Shown: positions 1 to 9,951 of the stretch, in pieces | Numbering within the stretch: position 1 is the first letter of the stretch | Layout of the letters: every line of letters starts with the position of its first letter | The notes under the pieces: model-generated | The model's input: only the letters and a program-made list of their open reading frames with translations | Told to the model about the DNA's origin: nothing | The model's database searches: none | Program-made: the position numbers and the translations under genes | Assembly (NCBI GenBank): GCA_016213675.1 | Contig: JACQZW010000040.1 | Location: 1-43,413, forward strand | Length of the DNA: 43,413 nucleotides | Direction: 5' to 3' | DNA from: Acidobacteriota bacterium | GTDB taxonomy: Bacteria > Acidobacteriota > Thermoanaerobaculia > Thermoanaerobaculales > Thermoanaerobaculaceae

Positions 1-712
1 GGAGGTCGATGGCCAGGTTGATCGTGCCGTTTGCGGCGTTGACGACGCCGATGTTGGCGCGGTAGTCCTTCTTGTTGTTGACGTCGTAGTTGGTGTGGGA
101 GAGTTGGATGAGGCGGCCTTCCTCGGTGGAGGTGATCGCGTTGGTATCGGCGAAGGCGGGGACGAACTGGCCGAAGGTGGAGCCGACCGGAAGGTTGTAG
201 GGGTTGCCCGAGCCGAGCTGGTTGTAGGTGCGGGAGGTAACGAGGATGGTCCCCGAGGTGGCGGTGATCCGGAGCGCGGCGGCACCGGAGAAGTGGAAGA
301 CGGCGTCGATGATGTCGGTGTAGCGAGCGCCGAGGCCGGGGTCGAGGGTGAAGCTCCTGGTGGCATCGGCGGGGAGCGAGCCGTTGTCGTTGTCGCGCTT
401 GAGCAGGGTGATGGAGTAGGCGGCCTGCGTGGCGCCAGGATTGTGCACTTCGACGTCGGTCCGCCAGTTCGTCCCACCCGCACCCGTCGCGTGTGCCCCG
501 GTGGGGATGCAGGTGAGCGAGCTCCCTGCAGCGAGGAGCGTGGCGCCTCTGGGCACGGCTAGGCTCGGCCCGGGACGCGCTGAGGGCGGATTCGAAGGGC
601 TCTCCCACTCGACGGCGAAGGAGATCAAGGCGACTCCGAGCCCGATAGCCAGGAGACCCGCGAGAGACCCGAGTTGCCCCTTCTGGATTCGGCGGATGGT
701 CGAGAGCGTCAT
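1..712 (-). CDS. Secreted hypothetical protein, C-terminally truncated by the window edge
   Basis: An open frame runs on the minus strand from an ATG at 712 off the left edge (about 237 codons). The start is supported by a purine-rich AGGGGGG a few bases upstream. Residues 14-33 form a hydrophobic stretch that fits a signal peptide or anchor. The exported part contains GGTNWRTDVEVHNPG followed by a beta-rich stretch with YSITLLKRDNDNGS and later TSRTYNQLGSGNPYN. From memory, similar stretches occur in secreted proteins of Acidobacteriota annotated as hypothetical, probably Ig-like or beta-sandwich modules. No catalytic motif is visible. The function is unknown and the C-terminus lies outside the window. 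It is co-directional with the quinone oxidoreductase gene but separated by about 160 bp. Confidence 0.75.
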   Translation of the reverse strand, partial: MTLSTIRRIQKGQLGSLAGLLAIGLGVALISFAVEWESPSNPPSARPGPSLAVPRGATLLAAGSSLTCIPTGAHATGAGGTNWRTDVEVHNPGATQAAYSITLLKRDNDNGSLPADATRSFTLDPGLGARYTDIIDAVFHFSGAAALRITATSGTILVTSRTYNQLGSGNPYNLPVGSTFGQFVPAFADTNAITSTEEGRLIQLSHTNYDVNNKKDYRANIGVVNAANGTINLAIDL

Positions 713-875
713 GATTACCCCCCTGCCTCGTCGGCCCATCCTACAACACAAGGTGGACAAAATGCCCAGAAGTGTCAGCATTGTGTCGTCAGAATCAGCA
801 ATCGACGGAATCGAGACGTCGTGACCTCGGCGGGAGGGCGACCCGGCTGCCGGCCCCGTCTCGCAGTTTCGGCGA

Positions 876-1862
876 TCAGGCTCCGGTGACAGTCAGGACG
901 ATCTTGCCGAAGTGCTCGGAAGCCGCCATGGCCCGGTGGGCCTCGGCGACGCGCTCGATGGGCAGCACCCGGTCGATCACCGGTCGCAGCCGGCCGTCGG
1001 CGAGCATCGGCAGGAAGCGCTCGCCGAACGACGCCACGAGCTCCGCCTTCTCGTGCACCGGGCGGGCGCGCAGCGTCGAGCCGATCAGCGACAGCCGCCT
1101 CTTCATCAGCGTCGCCAGGTCCGCCTCGACCTTCGCCCCGCCCATCAGCGCGATGAGCACGAGCCGGCCGCCGACCGCCAGCGCGGCCAGGTTGCGCTCG
1201 AGGTACGGCGCGCCGATCGAGTCGAGGACGACGTCGACGCCGCGCCCGTCGGTGGCCTCGAGGGCGGCGGCGCAGAAGTCCTCGGTGCGGTAGTCGACCG
1301 CGCGGTCGGCGCCCAGCTCGATGCAGCGCCGGCACTTCGCGGGCGTGCCGGCCGTGACGATCACGCGGCCCCCCGTCGCCTTGACCATCTGGATGGCCGC
1401 CGTCCCGATGCCGCTGCCGCCGCCGTGGATCAGGGCCGTCCCGCCCGGCGAGAGTGCCGCGAGCCGGAAGACCGTGAGGTGGACCGTGAGGAATGCCTCG
1501 GGGACGGCGGCGGCCTGGACGAGCGAGAGGCGCGCGGGCACGGGCATGGCGCACGGGGCCGGCACGGCGACCTCCTCGGCGTAACCGCCGCCGGCGAGCA
1601 GGGCCATCGCGCGGTCGCCGCGCCGCCAGCCGTCGACGCCGGGCCCGACCTCGACGACCTCGCCGGCGCATTCGAGGCCGAGAATGTCGGACTCGCCGGG
1701 AGGTGGCGGGTACTTCCCCTGTCGTTGCAGCAGGTCGGCGCGGTTGAGAGCGGTGGCGGCGACGCGGAGCAGCAGCTCGCCCGGTCGCACCTCCGGGCTG
1801 GGAACGTCGGCGAGTCGCAGTACGAGCTCGTCGCCAGGACGATCGAAGATGACGGCGCGCAT
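876..1862 (-). CDS. NAD(P)H-quinone oxidoreductase, PIG3/zinc-independent MDR family
   Basis: This 328-residue protein matches the medium-chain dehydrogenase/reductase superfamily in length and order. An N-terminal GroES-like domain (about 1-120, with LGLECAGEVVEVGPGV at 61-76) is followed by a Rossmann fold with the glycine-rich nucleotide motif GGGSGIG at 147-153. DSIG, LALALGG-type and FGKIVL segments near the C-terminus match the TIGR02824-like PIG3 quinone oxidoreductases. The zinc-ligand pattern of alcohol dehydrogenases is not apparent, as expected for this subgroup. The predicted role is cytoplasmic NADPH-dependent reduction of quinones or other enone electrophiles. The start at 1862 gives the canonical MRAVIFDRPG beginning; no strong ribosome-binding site is visible. 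It is divergent from the downstream YvlD/holin-like gene, with about 65 bp between the starts. Confidence 0.9.
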   Translation of the reverse strand: MRAVIFDRPGDELVLRLADVPSPEVRPGELLLRVAATALNRADLLQRQGKYPPPPGESDILGLECAGEVVEVGPGVDGWRRGDRAMALLAGGGYAEEVAVPAPCAMPVPARLSLVQAAAVPEAFLTVHLTVFRLAALSPGGTALIHGGGSGIGTAAIQMVKATGGRVIVTAGTPAKCRRCIELGADRAVDYRTEDFCAAALEATDGRGVDVVLDSIGAPYLERNLAALAVGGRLVLIALMGGAKVEADLATLMKRRLSLIGSTLRARPVHEKAELVASFGERFLPMLADGRLRPVIDRVLPIERVAEAHRAMAASEHFGKIVLTVTGA

Positions 1863-1896
1863 GAACGTCAGCCTAGCACGACGACCTGTGGGTTCC

Positions 1897-1904
1897 GCTA
1901 GACT
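1897..1904 (+). promoter_or_regulatory. Candidate -10 element (GCTAGACT) for the YvlD/holin-like gene
   Basis: The octamer GCTAGACT ends 23 bp upstream of the ATG at 1928 and belongs to the recurrent GCTANNNT motif described in the findings. A GGGAGG ribosome-binding site at 1917-1922 lies between it and the start. No convincing -35 box is visible. Confidence 0.4.
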
Positions 1905-1927
1905 AATACTCAGTTCGGGAGGCGCGC

Positions 1928-2296
1928 ATGAAGCTCATCGTCCGCTGGCTGATCTCGGCGCTCGCGTTGTTCGTTGCCGCACTGGTGGTCCCGGGCATCA
2001 CGGTTTCGGGCAATGCCTGGATCGCCTACGCCGTCATGGCGGTGGTGCTCGGCCTGGTCAACGCGATCATCAGGCCGCTGCTCAAGCTCCTCACCTGTCC
2101 GCTGATCATCCTCACGCTCGGGCTGTTCACACTGGTGATCAACGCCCTGATGTTGCTGCTCGCCTCGAGGATCGCCCAGGCGTTCGACATCGGCTTCAGC
2201 GTCGCCGGCTTCTGGCCCGCGTTCTTCGGCGCCCTGATCGTCAGCGTGGTGACGATGCTGCTCTCCCTGTTCGTCACGGACGAGAAGGAGGGGTAG
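1928..2296 (+). CDS. Small integral membrane protein, YvlD / phage holin 4 superfamily (PF04020-like)
   Basis: This is a 122-residue protein made almost entirely of hydrophobic helices. Four membrane segments are predicted at roughly 2-24, 32-52, 57-80 and 92-116, with NAIIRPLLKLLTCPLIILTL in the middle. That central NxxxRPxLxxLxxPlxilTlG pattern is the hallmark of the YvlD/phage-holin-4 family. Despite the name, most chromosomal members are not phage genes, and their function is unclear (envelope-stress links are known for Bacillus YvlD). The short charged tail DEKEG should face the cytoplasm. GGGAGG at 1917-1922 gives a good ribosome-binding site 5 bases from the ATG. The stop codon is followed immediately by the large 26-bp repeat hairpin. 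No phage genes are nearby. Confidence 0.85.
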   Translation: MKLIVRWLISALALFVAALVVPGITVSGNAWIAYAVMAVVLGLVNAIIRPLLKLLTCPLIILTLGLFTLVINALMLLLASRIAQAFDIGFSVAGFWPAFFGALIVSVVTMLLSLFVTDEKEG

Positions 2297-2653
2297 CCCC
2301 CGCCCCTCCGCCCAGGGTTGCCCAACCCCCCAACCACCCAGGGTTGCCCTCCCGACCCTCCGCCCAGGGGTGCCCACCCGACCGACCGCCCAGGGGTGCC
2401 CCTCCACCCTTCCACCCAGGCTTGCCCACCCGCCCAACCGCCCAGCCTTGAAGCTCCGAAGCAGAGACAGGCAAGGGCCTTTTCGTTGCTGCCTTTGCTT
2501 CAACCCTGGGCGGTTGGGCGGGCGGGCACCCCTGGAGGGGTGGGTGGTGGGGCACCCCTGGGCGGGTGGTTGGGAGGGCAACCCTGGAGGGGTGGGCGGC
2601 AGGGCACCCCTGGGCGGGCGGTTGGGAGGGCAACCCTGGGTGGAGGGGGGGGG
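2297..2653. repeat. Giant imperfect inverted repeat built of 26-bp tandem units
   Basis: The left arm holds a partial unit (2297-2320) and five full 26-bp units (2321-2346, 2347-2372, 2373-2398, 2399-2424, 2425-2450), each ending in a variant of CCCAGGGGTG. The right arm holds the reverse complement: five full units (2501-2526, 2527-2552, 2553-2578, 2579-2604, 2605-2630) plus a partial one to 2653, each starting with a variant of CACCCCTGGG. The 50-bp spacer carries its own inverted repeat (2458-2474 against 2486-2501). The element fills the gap between two convergent genes. It could act as a bidirectional terminator or be a selfish repeat; no open frame here looks real. Confidence 0.9.
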
Positions 2654-2704
2654 AAAGAGAGGGGGGCGTCGCCGCCCCCCTCGTGGACTGCGGTGGGATG
2701 AGGC

Positions 2705-5638
2705 CTAGAAGTCGTAGCGCAGCGCGAACTGGTACGTCCGCGGCGTGCCACCGTAGGTCTCGGTGCCGAACGAGGCGGACGGCGTCTGGCCGGTGCCCCA
2801 CGTCGTGTTGGAAACGTAGAAGTACTGCTCGTCGGTGACGTTGAAGCACTCCGCGATGAGCGAGACCTGACCGGGGCCGAGCTTGATCTTCTTGGCCAGG
2901 CGAAGGTCGAGCGTCCAGAACTCGTCGTTGGTGAAGCTGTTCCTCTCCAGGTGGACGCCGTCGATGGTCGGACGGTCGGTGAAGCGATCGCCGTCGGCGT
3001 TGAAGTCGGAGTTGGTGTACGCCGTGTACGGGGTCCCCGTCGCGTACTTGAACATCCCGGAGAGGTCGATGCCCCAGAACGCGTTCCAGGTGCCGTTGGC
3101 CGCGATCTTCCACCGCTGGTCGCGGTTTGAGTAGCCCCAGTTGGCCTCGAGGTCACGCTTGTCCTCGAGGTTCAACCCGGCGTAGTTGCGCTCGTTGGAG
3201 TCGTGGTCCTTGTCCTTCGAGTAGGTGGCTGCTAGGAGGCCGGAGAAGCGCTCCGCGAAGCGGCGCTGGATCGTCGCCGTGAACCCCATGTACTCCGACT
3301 CGGCGCCCGAGGCGATCACCGAGATGCGGCCGTAGTAGGGGTACGGCTTGGTCGTGGAGTACTTCGGCATGCCGTTGGCGCCGAGCGCGGGCTCGCAGTC
3401 GAGGCCGACGGTGCCGTCCGCGCATGCGTACTGCAGGTTGGCATCGGTGATGTACTCGAGGTCGGCCGACTTGGCGTAGGTGGCCCCGAGGGTCACCGAG
3501 GTGTTGGCCATGACCTCCTGCTGGTACTCGAGGGTGAAGCGGTCGGTGTGGGCGTTGGTGTAGTCGTCGGCGACCGTGAACACGCCCGGCTTGGCGACCG
3601 CGCCGAGGCCGGAGAAGGGGATGCGGGCAACGCCCTCGGGCACCCACGTCGAGCCCCAGCCGACGTAGCTGGCCAGCGGGTCGGTCGGGCCGGAAGCGCC
3701 GGCGGTCATGATGTACTGCGTCGCGCGGTAGCCGTTCGCGGCGTTGGCCTGGGCCCACAGCAGGCCCGGGGTGCGGCTCCAGAACCGGCCGGCAGAGAAG
3801 CGGACCGCCGTCGTCTGGTTGGGCGCCCAGGTCACGCCGAGGCGCGGCGACCACTGGTTGTTGGTGTCGGGGATCTGGCTCGTCAGGTTGAACGACCCGT
3901 TGGTGTTCTGGTCGTTGATGTTGAGGATGTCGATGTCGGGGTTGTCGAGCTTCTCCCAGCGCAGGCCGGCGCTCACGGTGAGAGTCGGCGAGACGTACCA
4001 CTGGTCCTGGATGAAGAGCGCCGTCTCCTTCTGCGCGAACGCCGAGCGCCCGGCCTCGTCGGCCGTCAGCCCGTTGAGCCCGCCGAACTGCCGGTACTCG
4101 CTCCACTTTCCGGCGATCAGGTCGGCCTTGCTGGAGAAGATGAAGACGCCGCGCCAGTTGCCCTTGAACACCTGGTCGATGTCGGTGTCGTTGTAATCGA
4201 ACCCGCCCTTGAGCACGTGGTCGCCCATGACGTACGACAGCGAGTCGGAGATCTGGGTGCGGGTGTTGGTCGAGTCGATCGGCAGGAAGCCGACCTCGCC
4301 GTAGCGGAGGCTGCCCGAGGTGATCTGGATCTCGGGGAGGCCGAGGCCCTTGTCGGCGCGCGGGGTGTCCTCCTTGAGGTACTGGAGGTTGAGGTCGTTG
4401 ATCAGGTTCTCGCCGAACACGGCCGAGTAGTTGCCGACGTACGAGCGGGAGAACATCGCCTCGAGGCCGTTGAAGCTCTCGGTCCGGGTCGAGGCGCCCG
4501 AGGTGCCGTTGACGCCGTCGTAGTCGGCGTAGTTCAGGCGGGCCATGACCCGGTGACCGTTGGCCGCCATCCAGTCGACGCGGCCGAACACGACGCGGCC
4601 ATCCTTGGTCTGGGTGTACTGGTCGGGCGAGCCGAGGACCGGCCACTTGGCGAAGACGGCGGCGTCCAGGACGGCCGCGCTGATCGGCACCGACTGGCTC
4701 TGCTTCTGCTCGTCGTAGGAGGCGAAGAAGAACAGGCGGTCCTTGACGATCGCCCCGCCGAGGTTGGCGCCGTACTGCTTCTTCACGAAGTCCTGCGGCG
4801 GCGCGTAGCCGGCCGGGAAGTCGCCGACCATGCTCTCCGGCTGGTAGTAGTAGAACGCCCCGCCGTGGAAGTCGTTGGTCCCGCTCTTGGTGATGACGTT
4901 GACGAAACCGCCGCCGGAGCGACCGAACTCGGCGGAGGCGCCGTTGGTGATGACGCTGAACTCCTTGATCGACTCCTTCGACATCGACAACGGCGCACGG
5001 CCCTCGGCGTCGCCGGTGGTGCCGCCGAAGAACGCGTTGTTGTTGTCGACGCCGTCGATCATCACGTTGGTGTTGACGCCGCGCTGGCCAGAGATCGAAA
5101 TGTAGTTCCGCTCGTTCCTGTTGCTCGTCTCAGGGGTGAGGTAGACGAGGTCCGAGAAGTTCCGGCCGTTGAGCGGGAGGGAGTTGATCTGCTCGGTCAG
5201 GATCGTGGTGTTGGCCGTGGTGTTCGTCACCTCGACGAGCGGCACCTGGGCCGTGACGGTGATCTGCTCGGCGACCGACGCGAGCTGCATGTCGAAGTTG
5301 ACGGTGGGCGCCGATCCGAGGGTCAGCCGCAGGTCGCGGCTCGCCTTGGCGAAGCCCGAGAGGTCGGCGGACACAGTGTAGGTGCCGATCGGCAGGTTGA
5401 GGATCTTGTAGCCTCCCTGGCCGTCGGTGACCGCCCGCATCACGAGTCCGGTCTCGGTGTTGCGAGCCTCGACGGTGACGCCGGGCAGGACCCCGCCCTC
5501 GGCGTCCTTCACCTGGCCCGAGATCCGGGCCGTGGTGACGTCGGTCTGGGCCAACGCCGGAATCGCACCGATGACCGCGAGGGCCAGGGCGATTGCGGTG
5601 AAGGCCATGAACGTGTTGGACTTCCGTGGACGTGGCAT
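2705..5638 (-). CDS. TonB-dependent outer-membrane receptor, Oar-like, with carboxypeptidase-regulatory domain
   Basis: This is a 977-residue outer-membrane protein. It has a signal peptide (about 1-30, ending ALAQ). A carboxypeptidase-regulatory-like beta-sandwich follows (about 36-120, ISGQVKDAEGGVLPGVTV), then a plug domain with SLPLNGRNFSDLVYLTP and GVNTNVMIDGVDNNNAFFGG. The remainder is a long beta-barrel ending in the aromatic-rich YQFALRYDF expected for BAM recognition. Family members import or sense large substrates and need TonB energy; the substrate cannot be read from sequence. The layout matches the Oar/CarboxypepD_reg receptors that are abundant in Acidobacteriota. The start at 5638 follows AAGGAGGAAC, a strong ribosome-binding site. 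It stands alone and is divergent from the ABC ATPase gene. Its 3' end faces the 26-bp repeat hairpin. Confidence 0.93.
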   Translation of the reverse strand: MPRPRKSNTFMAFTAIALALAVIGAIPALAQTDVTTARISGQVKDAEGGVLPGVTVEARNTETGLVMRAVTDGQGGYKILNLPIGTYTVSADLSGFAKASRDLRLTLGSAPTVNFDMQLASVAEQITVTAQVPLVEVTNTTANTTILTEQINSLPLNGRNFSDLVYLTPETSNRNERNYISISGQRGVNTNVMIDGVDNNNAFFGGTTGDAEGRAPLSMSKESIKEFSVITNGASAEFGRSGGGFVNVITKSGTNDFHGGAFYYYQPESMVGDFPAGYAPPQDFVKKQYGANLGGAIVKDRLFFFASYDEQKQSQSVPISAAVLDAAVFAKWPVLGSPDQYTQTKDGRVVFGRVDWMAANGHRVMARLNYADYDGVNGTSGASTRTESFNGLEAMFSRSYVGNYSAVFGENLINDLNLQYLKEDTPRADKGLGLPEIQITSGSLRYGEVGFLPIDSTNTRTQISDSLSYVMGDHVLKGGFDYNDTDIDQVFKGNWRGVFIFSSKADLIAGKWSEYRQFGGLNGLTADEAGRSAFAQKETALFIQDQWYVSPTLTVSAGLRWEKLDNPDIDILNINDQNTNGSFNLTSQIPDTNNQWSPRLGVTWAPNQTTAVRFSAGRFWSRTPGLLWAQANAANGYRATQYIMTAGASGPTDPLASYVGWGSTWVPEGVARIPFSGLGAVAKPGVFTVADDYTNAHTDRFTLEYQQEVMANTSVTLGATYAKSADLEYITDANLQYACADGTVGLDCEPALGANGMPKYSTTKPYPYYGRISVIASGAESEYMGFTATIQRRFAERFSGLLAATYSKDKDHDSNERNYAGLNLEDKRDLEANWGYSNRDQRWKIAANGTWNAFWGIDLSGMFKYATGTPYTAYTNSDFNADGDRFTDRPTIDGVHLERNSFTNDEFWTLDLRLAKKIKLGPGQVSLIAECFNVTDEQYFYVSNTTWGTGQTPSASFGTETYGGTPRTYQFALRYDF

Positions 5639-5693
5639 CCGTTCCTCCTTGGACTCGGGTCGTGAATGACCCGATCACGAGCGCACGAGAGCA

Positions 5694-5723
5694 TATATTC
5701 ACATGACTTTGCCTCCACGTGAA
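5694..5723 (-). promoter_or_regulatory. Weak candidate promoter for the TonB-dependent receptor
   Basis: In the only AT-rich patch of the divergent gap, the minus strand reads TTCACG (5718-5723), an 18-bp spacer, then AATATA (5694-5699) within a TATAT-rich run. This fits a sigma-70-like promoter only loosely. It would give a leader of about 50 bases before the start at 5638. Confidence 0.3.
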
Positions 5724-5861
5724 GGGGGGGTGACGATTCTTCGGTCCGGATGCGCTCCTGGCGCCGCAAGGACCGTTGACATAGAGTTGGGAGGGCCGGT
5801 TCCGTGAGGGCTGAGCGGCGCTACACGGGCAGGGAGCGGGACTGGCGGAGAGGGTGGTCCG

Positions 5862-6956
<1,095 letters not shown>

Positions 6957-7018
6957 TCCCGGCAGGCCGGCGGCGACAGGCAGTTCTCAACCGGGCCGCG
7001 GGTGACATACCATGGGCC

Positions 7019-8560
7019 ATGCGATTCCAGCGGGCGTGCGGTGTCCTGCTCCATCCCACGTCGCTCCCCGGACCCTACGGCATCGGCGGTCTCGGCTCCG
7101 AGGCCCGGAGGTACCTCGAGTGGCTGGCGCAGGCCGGCGTGTCGTGGTGGCAGGTCCTGCCCCTCGCCCCGCCCGGGCCGGGCAACTCGCCGTACGCCGC
7201 GACCTCCAGCTCGGCGGGCAGCCCGCTGCTCCTCAGCCTCGGCGAGCTTGTTGCCGACGGGCTGCTGGGCCCTGAGGACCTGCATCAGGCGCCCGCGCTT
7301 CCTGACACCTACGTCGACTTCGAGTCGGTCCGGTCGTTCAAGGGGGCGATGCTCCAGCGCGCCTGGACCAGGTTTCGAGACGGCGCCGTGACGAGCCTGA
7401 TCGAGGAGCTGCCCGCATTCCGCCTCGCCCAATCGGCCTGGCTCTCCGACTACACGCTCTTCGCGGCGATCCGGCGCGCCCACGACGACCGACCGTGGTG
7501 GGAGTGGCCGCTCGAGCTCGCGCTGCACGACGATGCGGCGGTCGCAGCATGGCGGCGCGAGCACGCCGAGCACGTCGCGTTCGAGGAGTTCTGCCAGCTC
7601 CTCTTCGACCGCCAGTGGAAGCAGTTGCGGGCCTACGGCGCGTCGCTCGGGATCCGGATCCTCGGCGACCTGCCGATCTACGTCGCCGAGGACAGCTCCG
7701 ACGTCTGGGCGCACCGCGACCTGTTCGAGCTCGACCAGTCCGGGCGGCCGACGGCGATCGCCGGAGTTCCGCCCGACTACTTCAGCGAGGACGGCCAGCT
7801 CTGGGGCAACCCGCTCTACGACTGGGAGGCGAACGAGCGGTCCGGCTATCGCTGGTGGATCGAGCGGATGCGCCGCGCCCTCGACCTGATGGACGCGGTC
7901 CGGATCGATCACTTTCGCGGCTTCGCCGGCTACTGGGCGGTCCCGGCGGGAGCGAAGTCGGCCAAGGTGGGTGCCTGGCTGCCGGGCCCGGGGCGGGCGT
8001 TGTTCGACGCGCTGGGCCGCGAGCTCGGCGAGCTCCCGCTCGTCGCCGAGGACCTCGGGGTCATCACTCCCGACGTCGAGGCCCTGCGCGACGAGCTCGG
8101 CCTGCCCGGCATGGCGGTGCTGCAGTTCGCGTTCTCACCGGCGCCGCGCAGCACGTTCCTGCCGTACTCGCATCGCTCCGACATGGTCGTCTACACGGGT
8201 ACCCACGACAACAACACCACGCTCGGCTGGTACCTCGGCGACGCGTTCGAAGGGGAGCGCGACTTCTTCCGCCGCTACGCGGTCACCGACGCCCACGAGC
8301 CGCACTGGGACATGGTCCGCCTCGCCCTCGGCTCGGTGGCCGATCTCGCGGTGATCCCGCACCAGGACGTCGCCGGCCTCGGCACGGACTGCCGGATGAA
8401 CACACCGTCCGAGCCCGATGGCAACTGGCGGTTCCGCATCACCGACTGGATGATGTCCGACTGGCACGCCCTGCGCCTCGGCGAGCTCGTCGAGCTCTAC
8501 GGCCGCAGGCCGACGCCCGCGGCCGAGCCGGAGGAGGCACCGATTCCTCAACCGGTGTGA
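7019..8560 (+). CDS. malQ: 4-alpha-glucanotransferase (amylomaltase)
   Basis: This 513-residue GH77 enzyme moves alpha-1,4-glucan chains between acceptors (disproportionation) in maltodextrin or glycogen metabolism in the cytoplasm. Family marks are the opening ACGVLLHPTSLPGPYGIG, the GNSPYAATSSSAGSPLL segment, LPIYVAEDSSDVWAH, and DAVRIDHFRGF, whose Asp is the catalytic nucleophile. LVAEDLG carries the acid/base Glu and GTHDNNTT the third catalytic Asp. Length is normal for bacterial MalQ of the Thermus type. The frame is open further upstream to 6953, but family similarity starts at MRFQRACGV, so 7019 is preferred. TACCAT at 7008-7013 just upstream could be a -10 element for a leaderless mRNA. 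The preceding ABC ATPase gene ends 62 bp away. Confidence 0.95.
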   Translation: MRFQRACGVLLHPTSLPGPYGIGGLGSEARRYLEWLAQAGVSWWQVLPLAPPGPGNSPYAATSSSAGSPLLLSLGELVADGLLGPEDLHQAPALPDTYVDFESVRSFKGAMLQRAWTRFRDGAVTSLIEELPAFRLAQSAWLSDYTLFAAIRRAHDDRPWWEWPLELALHDDAAVAAWRREHAEHVAFEEFCQLLFDRQWKQLRAYGASLGIRILGDLPIYVAEDSSDVWAHRDLFELDQSGRPTAIAGVPPDYFSEDGQLWGNPLYDWEANERSGYRWWIERMRRALDLMDAVRIDHFRGFAGYWAVPAGAKSAKVGAWLPGPGRALFDALGRELGELPLVAEDLGVITPDVEALRDELGLPGMAVLQFAFSPAPRSTFLPYSHRSDMVVYTGTHDNNTTLGWYLGDAFEGERDFFRRYAVTDAHEPHWDMVRLALGSVADLAVIPHQDVAGLGTDCRMNTPSEPDGNWRFRITDWMMSDWHALRLGELVELYGRRPTPAAEPEEAPIPQPV

Positions 8561-8591
8561 CGCGGCGGCGGGCGCGCCGCGGGAGGTCGTG

Positions 8592-9893
8592 ATGATCGAT
8601 CGGCGTGAGTTCCTCGGTACCTCGGTGGGCCCGGTGGCGGCCGCCGCCGCGGCGGTCCTCCTCGACCCGTTGCGGGGCGCGCGCGCCGTGGAGGCGTTCG
8701 CGTCGGTCACCACGCCGCCCGGGGAGGCCGCGGCCGACGAGCTGCTGTGGCGCGAGGTGCAGCAGGCGTTCGCCGTCGACCGCTCGCTGATCAACCTCAA
8801 CAACGGCGGCGTGAGCCCGTCGCCAGCCGTCGTCGAGGAGGCGATGCGGCGCTACCTCGAGTTCTCCAACCTCGCCCCGGTGCGGAACATGTGGGTCGTG
8901 CTCGAGCCGGAGCGGGAGACGGTGCGGTCGGCCATGGCGCGCGCCTTCGGCTGCGACGTCGAGGAGATCGCGCTCACCCGCAACACCTCGGAGGGGCTCG
9001 AGACCGTGCAGCTCGGCCTCGACCTCGGGCGCGGCGACGAGGTGCTGTGCACGACGCAGGACTACCCGCGGATGATCACGACCTTCCAGCAGCGGGAGCG
9101 GCGCGACGGGATCGTGCTCAAGCAGTTCCCGATCCCGACGCCGTGCGAGGATCCGACGGAGGTGGTGCGCCGGTACGAGGCCGCCATCACCGCGCGGACA
9201 CGGTTGATCCTGGTGTCGCACATGGTCTTCCTCACCGGGCAGGTGCTGCCGGTGCGGGAGGTCGCCCGCCTGGGCCGGTCGCGCGGGATCCCGGTCGTCG
9301 TGGACGGCGCGCACTCGTTCGCGCACCTCGCATTCACCCAGGGCGACCTCGAGTGCGACTACTTCGCCACCAGCCTGCACAAGTGGCTGCACGCCCCGCA
9401 CGGCACCGGCATGCTCTTCGTCCGCCGCGACCGGATCGCCGGGGTGTGGCCGCTGATGGCCGCGCCAATCGAGAAGGACAAGGACATCCGCAAGTTCGAG
9501 GAGATCGGCACCCACCCCGCCGCCAACTGCCTCGCGGTCGGCGCCGCGCTCGCGTTCTGGCAGGGGATCGGTCCGAAGCGCAAGGAGGCGCGGCTGCGCT
9601 ACCTGCGCGACCGCTGGGCGCGTCGCCTCGCCGCCCGGGACAGGATCCGCCTGCACACCAGCCTCAAGCCGGAGCTGTCGTGCGGCCTCGGGCTCGTCCA
9701 GGTCGAGGGCGTCGACTCCGGCAAGCTCGCCGACCACCTGTGGAAGGAGCACCGGATCATCGTCGCGGCGATCAAGCACGCGGAGTTCGAGGGGGTCCGC
9801 GTCGCGCCGAGCGTCTACACGACGCTCGAGGAGATCGACCGCTTCTGCGACGTCATGGAGGGGATCGCGCGGTCGGGCCTGGGTGCGGTCTGA
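8592..9893 (+). CDS. Tat-exported class V aminotransferase-fold PLP enzyme (isopenicillin-N-epimerase-like)
   Basis: This is a 433-residue protein. The N-terminus carries a twin-arginine signal DRREFLGTS followed by an Ala-rich hydrophobic stretch, so it is probably folded with its cofactor before export. The mature part is a class V aminotransferase/cysteine-desulfurase fold. It has a nucleotide-like LINLNNGGVSPSP entry, TRNTSEGLETV phosphate-binding segment, VVVDGAHSFAHL with the PLP-pyridine Asp, and ATSLHKWLHAPHGTG with the Schiff-base Lys. From memory, close family annotations are isopenicillin N epimerase or selenocysteine-lyase-like; the true substrate is unknown. GTG at 8589 is an alternative start; ATG 8592 is favoured by GGGAGG at 8581-8586. 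It lies 31 bp after malQ and may be co-transcribed. Confidence 0.88.
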   Translation: MIDRREFLGTSVGPVAAAAAAVLLDPLRGARAVEAFASVTTPPGEAAADELLWREVQQAFAVDRSLINLNNGGVSPSPAVVEEAMRRYLEFSNLAPVRNMWVVLEPERETVRSAMARAFGCDVEEIALTRNTSEGLETVQLGLDLGRGDEVLCTTQDYPRMITTFQQRERRDGIVLKQFPIPTPCEDPTEVVRRYEAAITARTRLILVSHMVFLTGQVLPVREVARLGRSRGIPVVVDGAHSFAHLAFTQGDLECDYFATSLHKWLHAPHGTGMLFVRRDRIAGVWPLMAAPIEKDKDIRKFEEIGTHPAANCLAVGAALAFWQGIGPKRKEARLRYLRDRWARRLAARDRIRLHTSLKPELSCGLGLVQVEGVDSGKLADHLWKEHRIIVAAIKHAEFEGVRVAPSVYTTLEEIDRFCDVMEGIARSGLGAV

Positions 9894-9951
9894 ACCGGGC
9901 GGGAATCTCCCAACGCGCTACTACGTCATAAAGGACACGGAGGAAAAGGAC

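Noticed and set aside
1928..2296. Evidence of a prophage because of the holin-family name
   Set aside because: PF04020 proteins are common chromosomal membrane proteins; no other phage gene is present.
2297..2704. Several short ORFs through the 26-bp repeat element
   Set aside because: All are products of the repeat (PPTTQGCPP-like peptides) with no start signals.
5774..5780. TTGACAT as a -35 box for the ABC ATPase gene
   Set aside because: No acceptable -10 lies 16-19 bp downstream.
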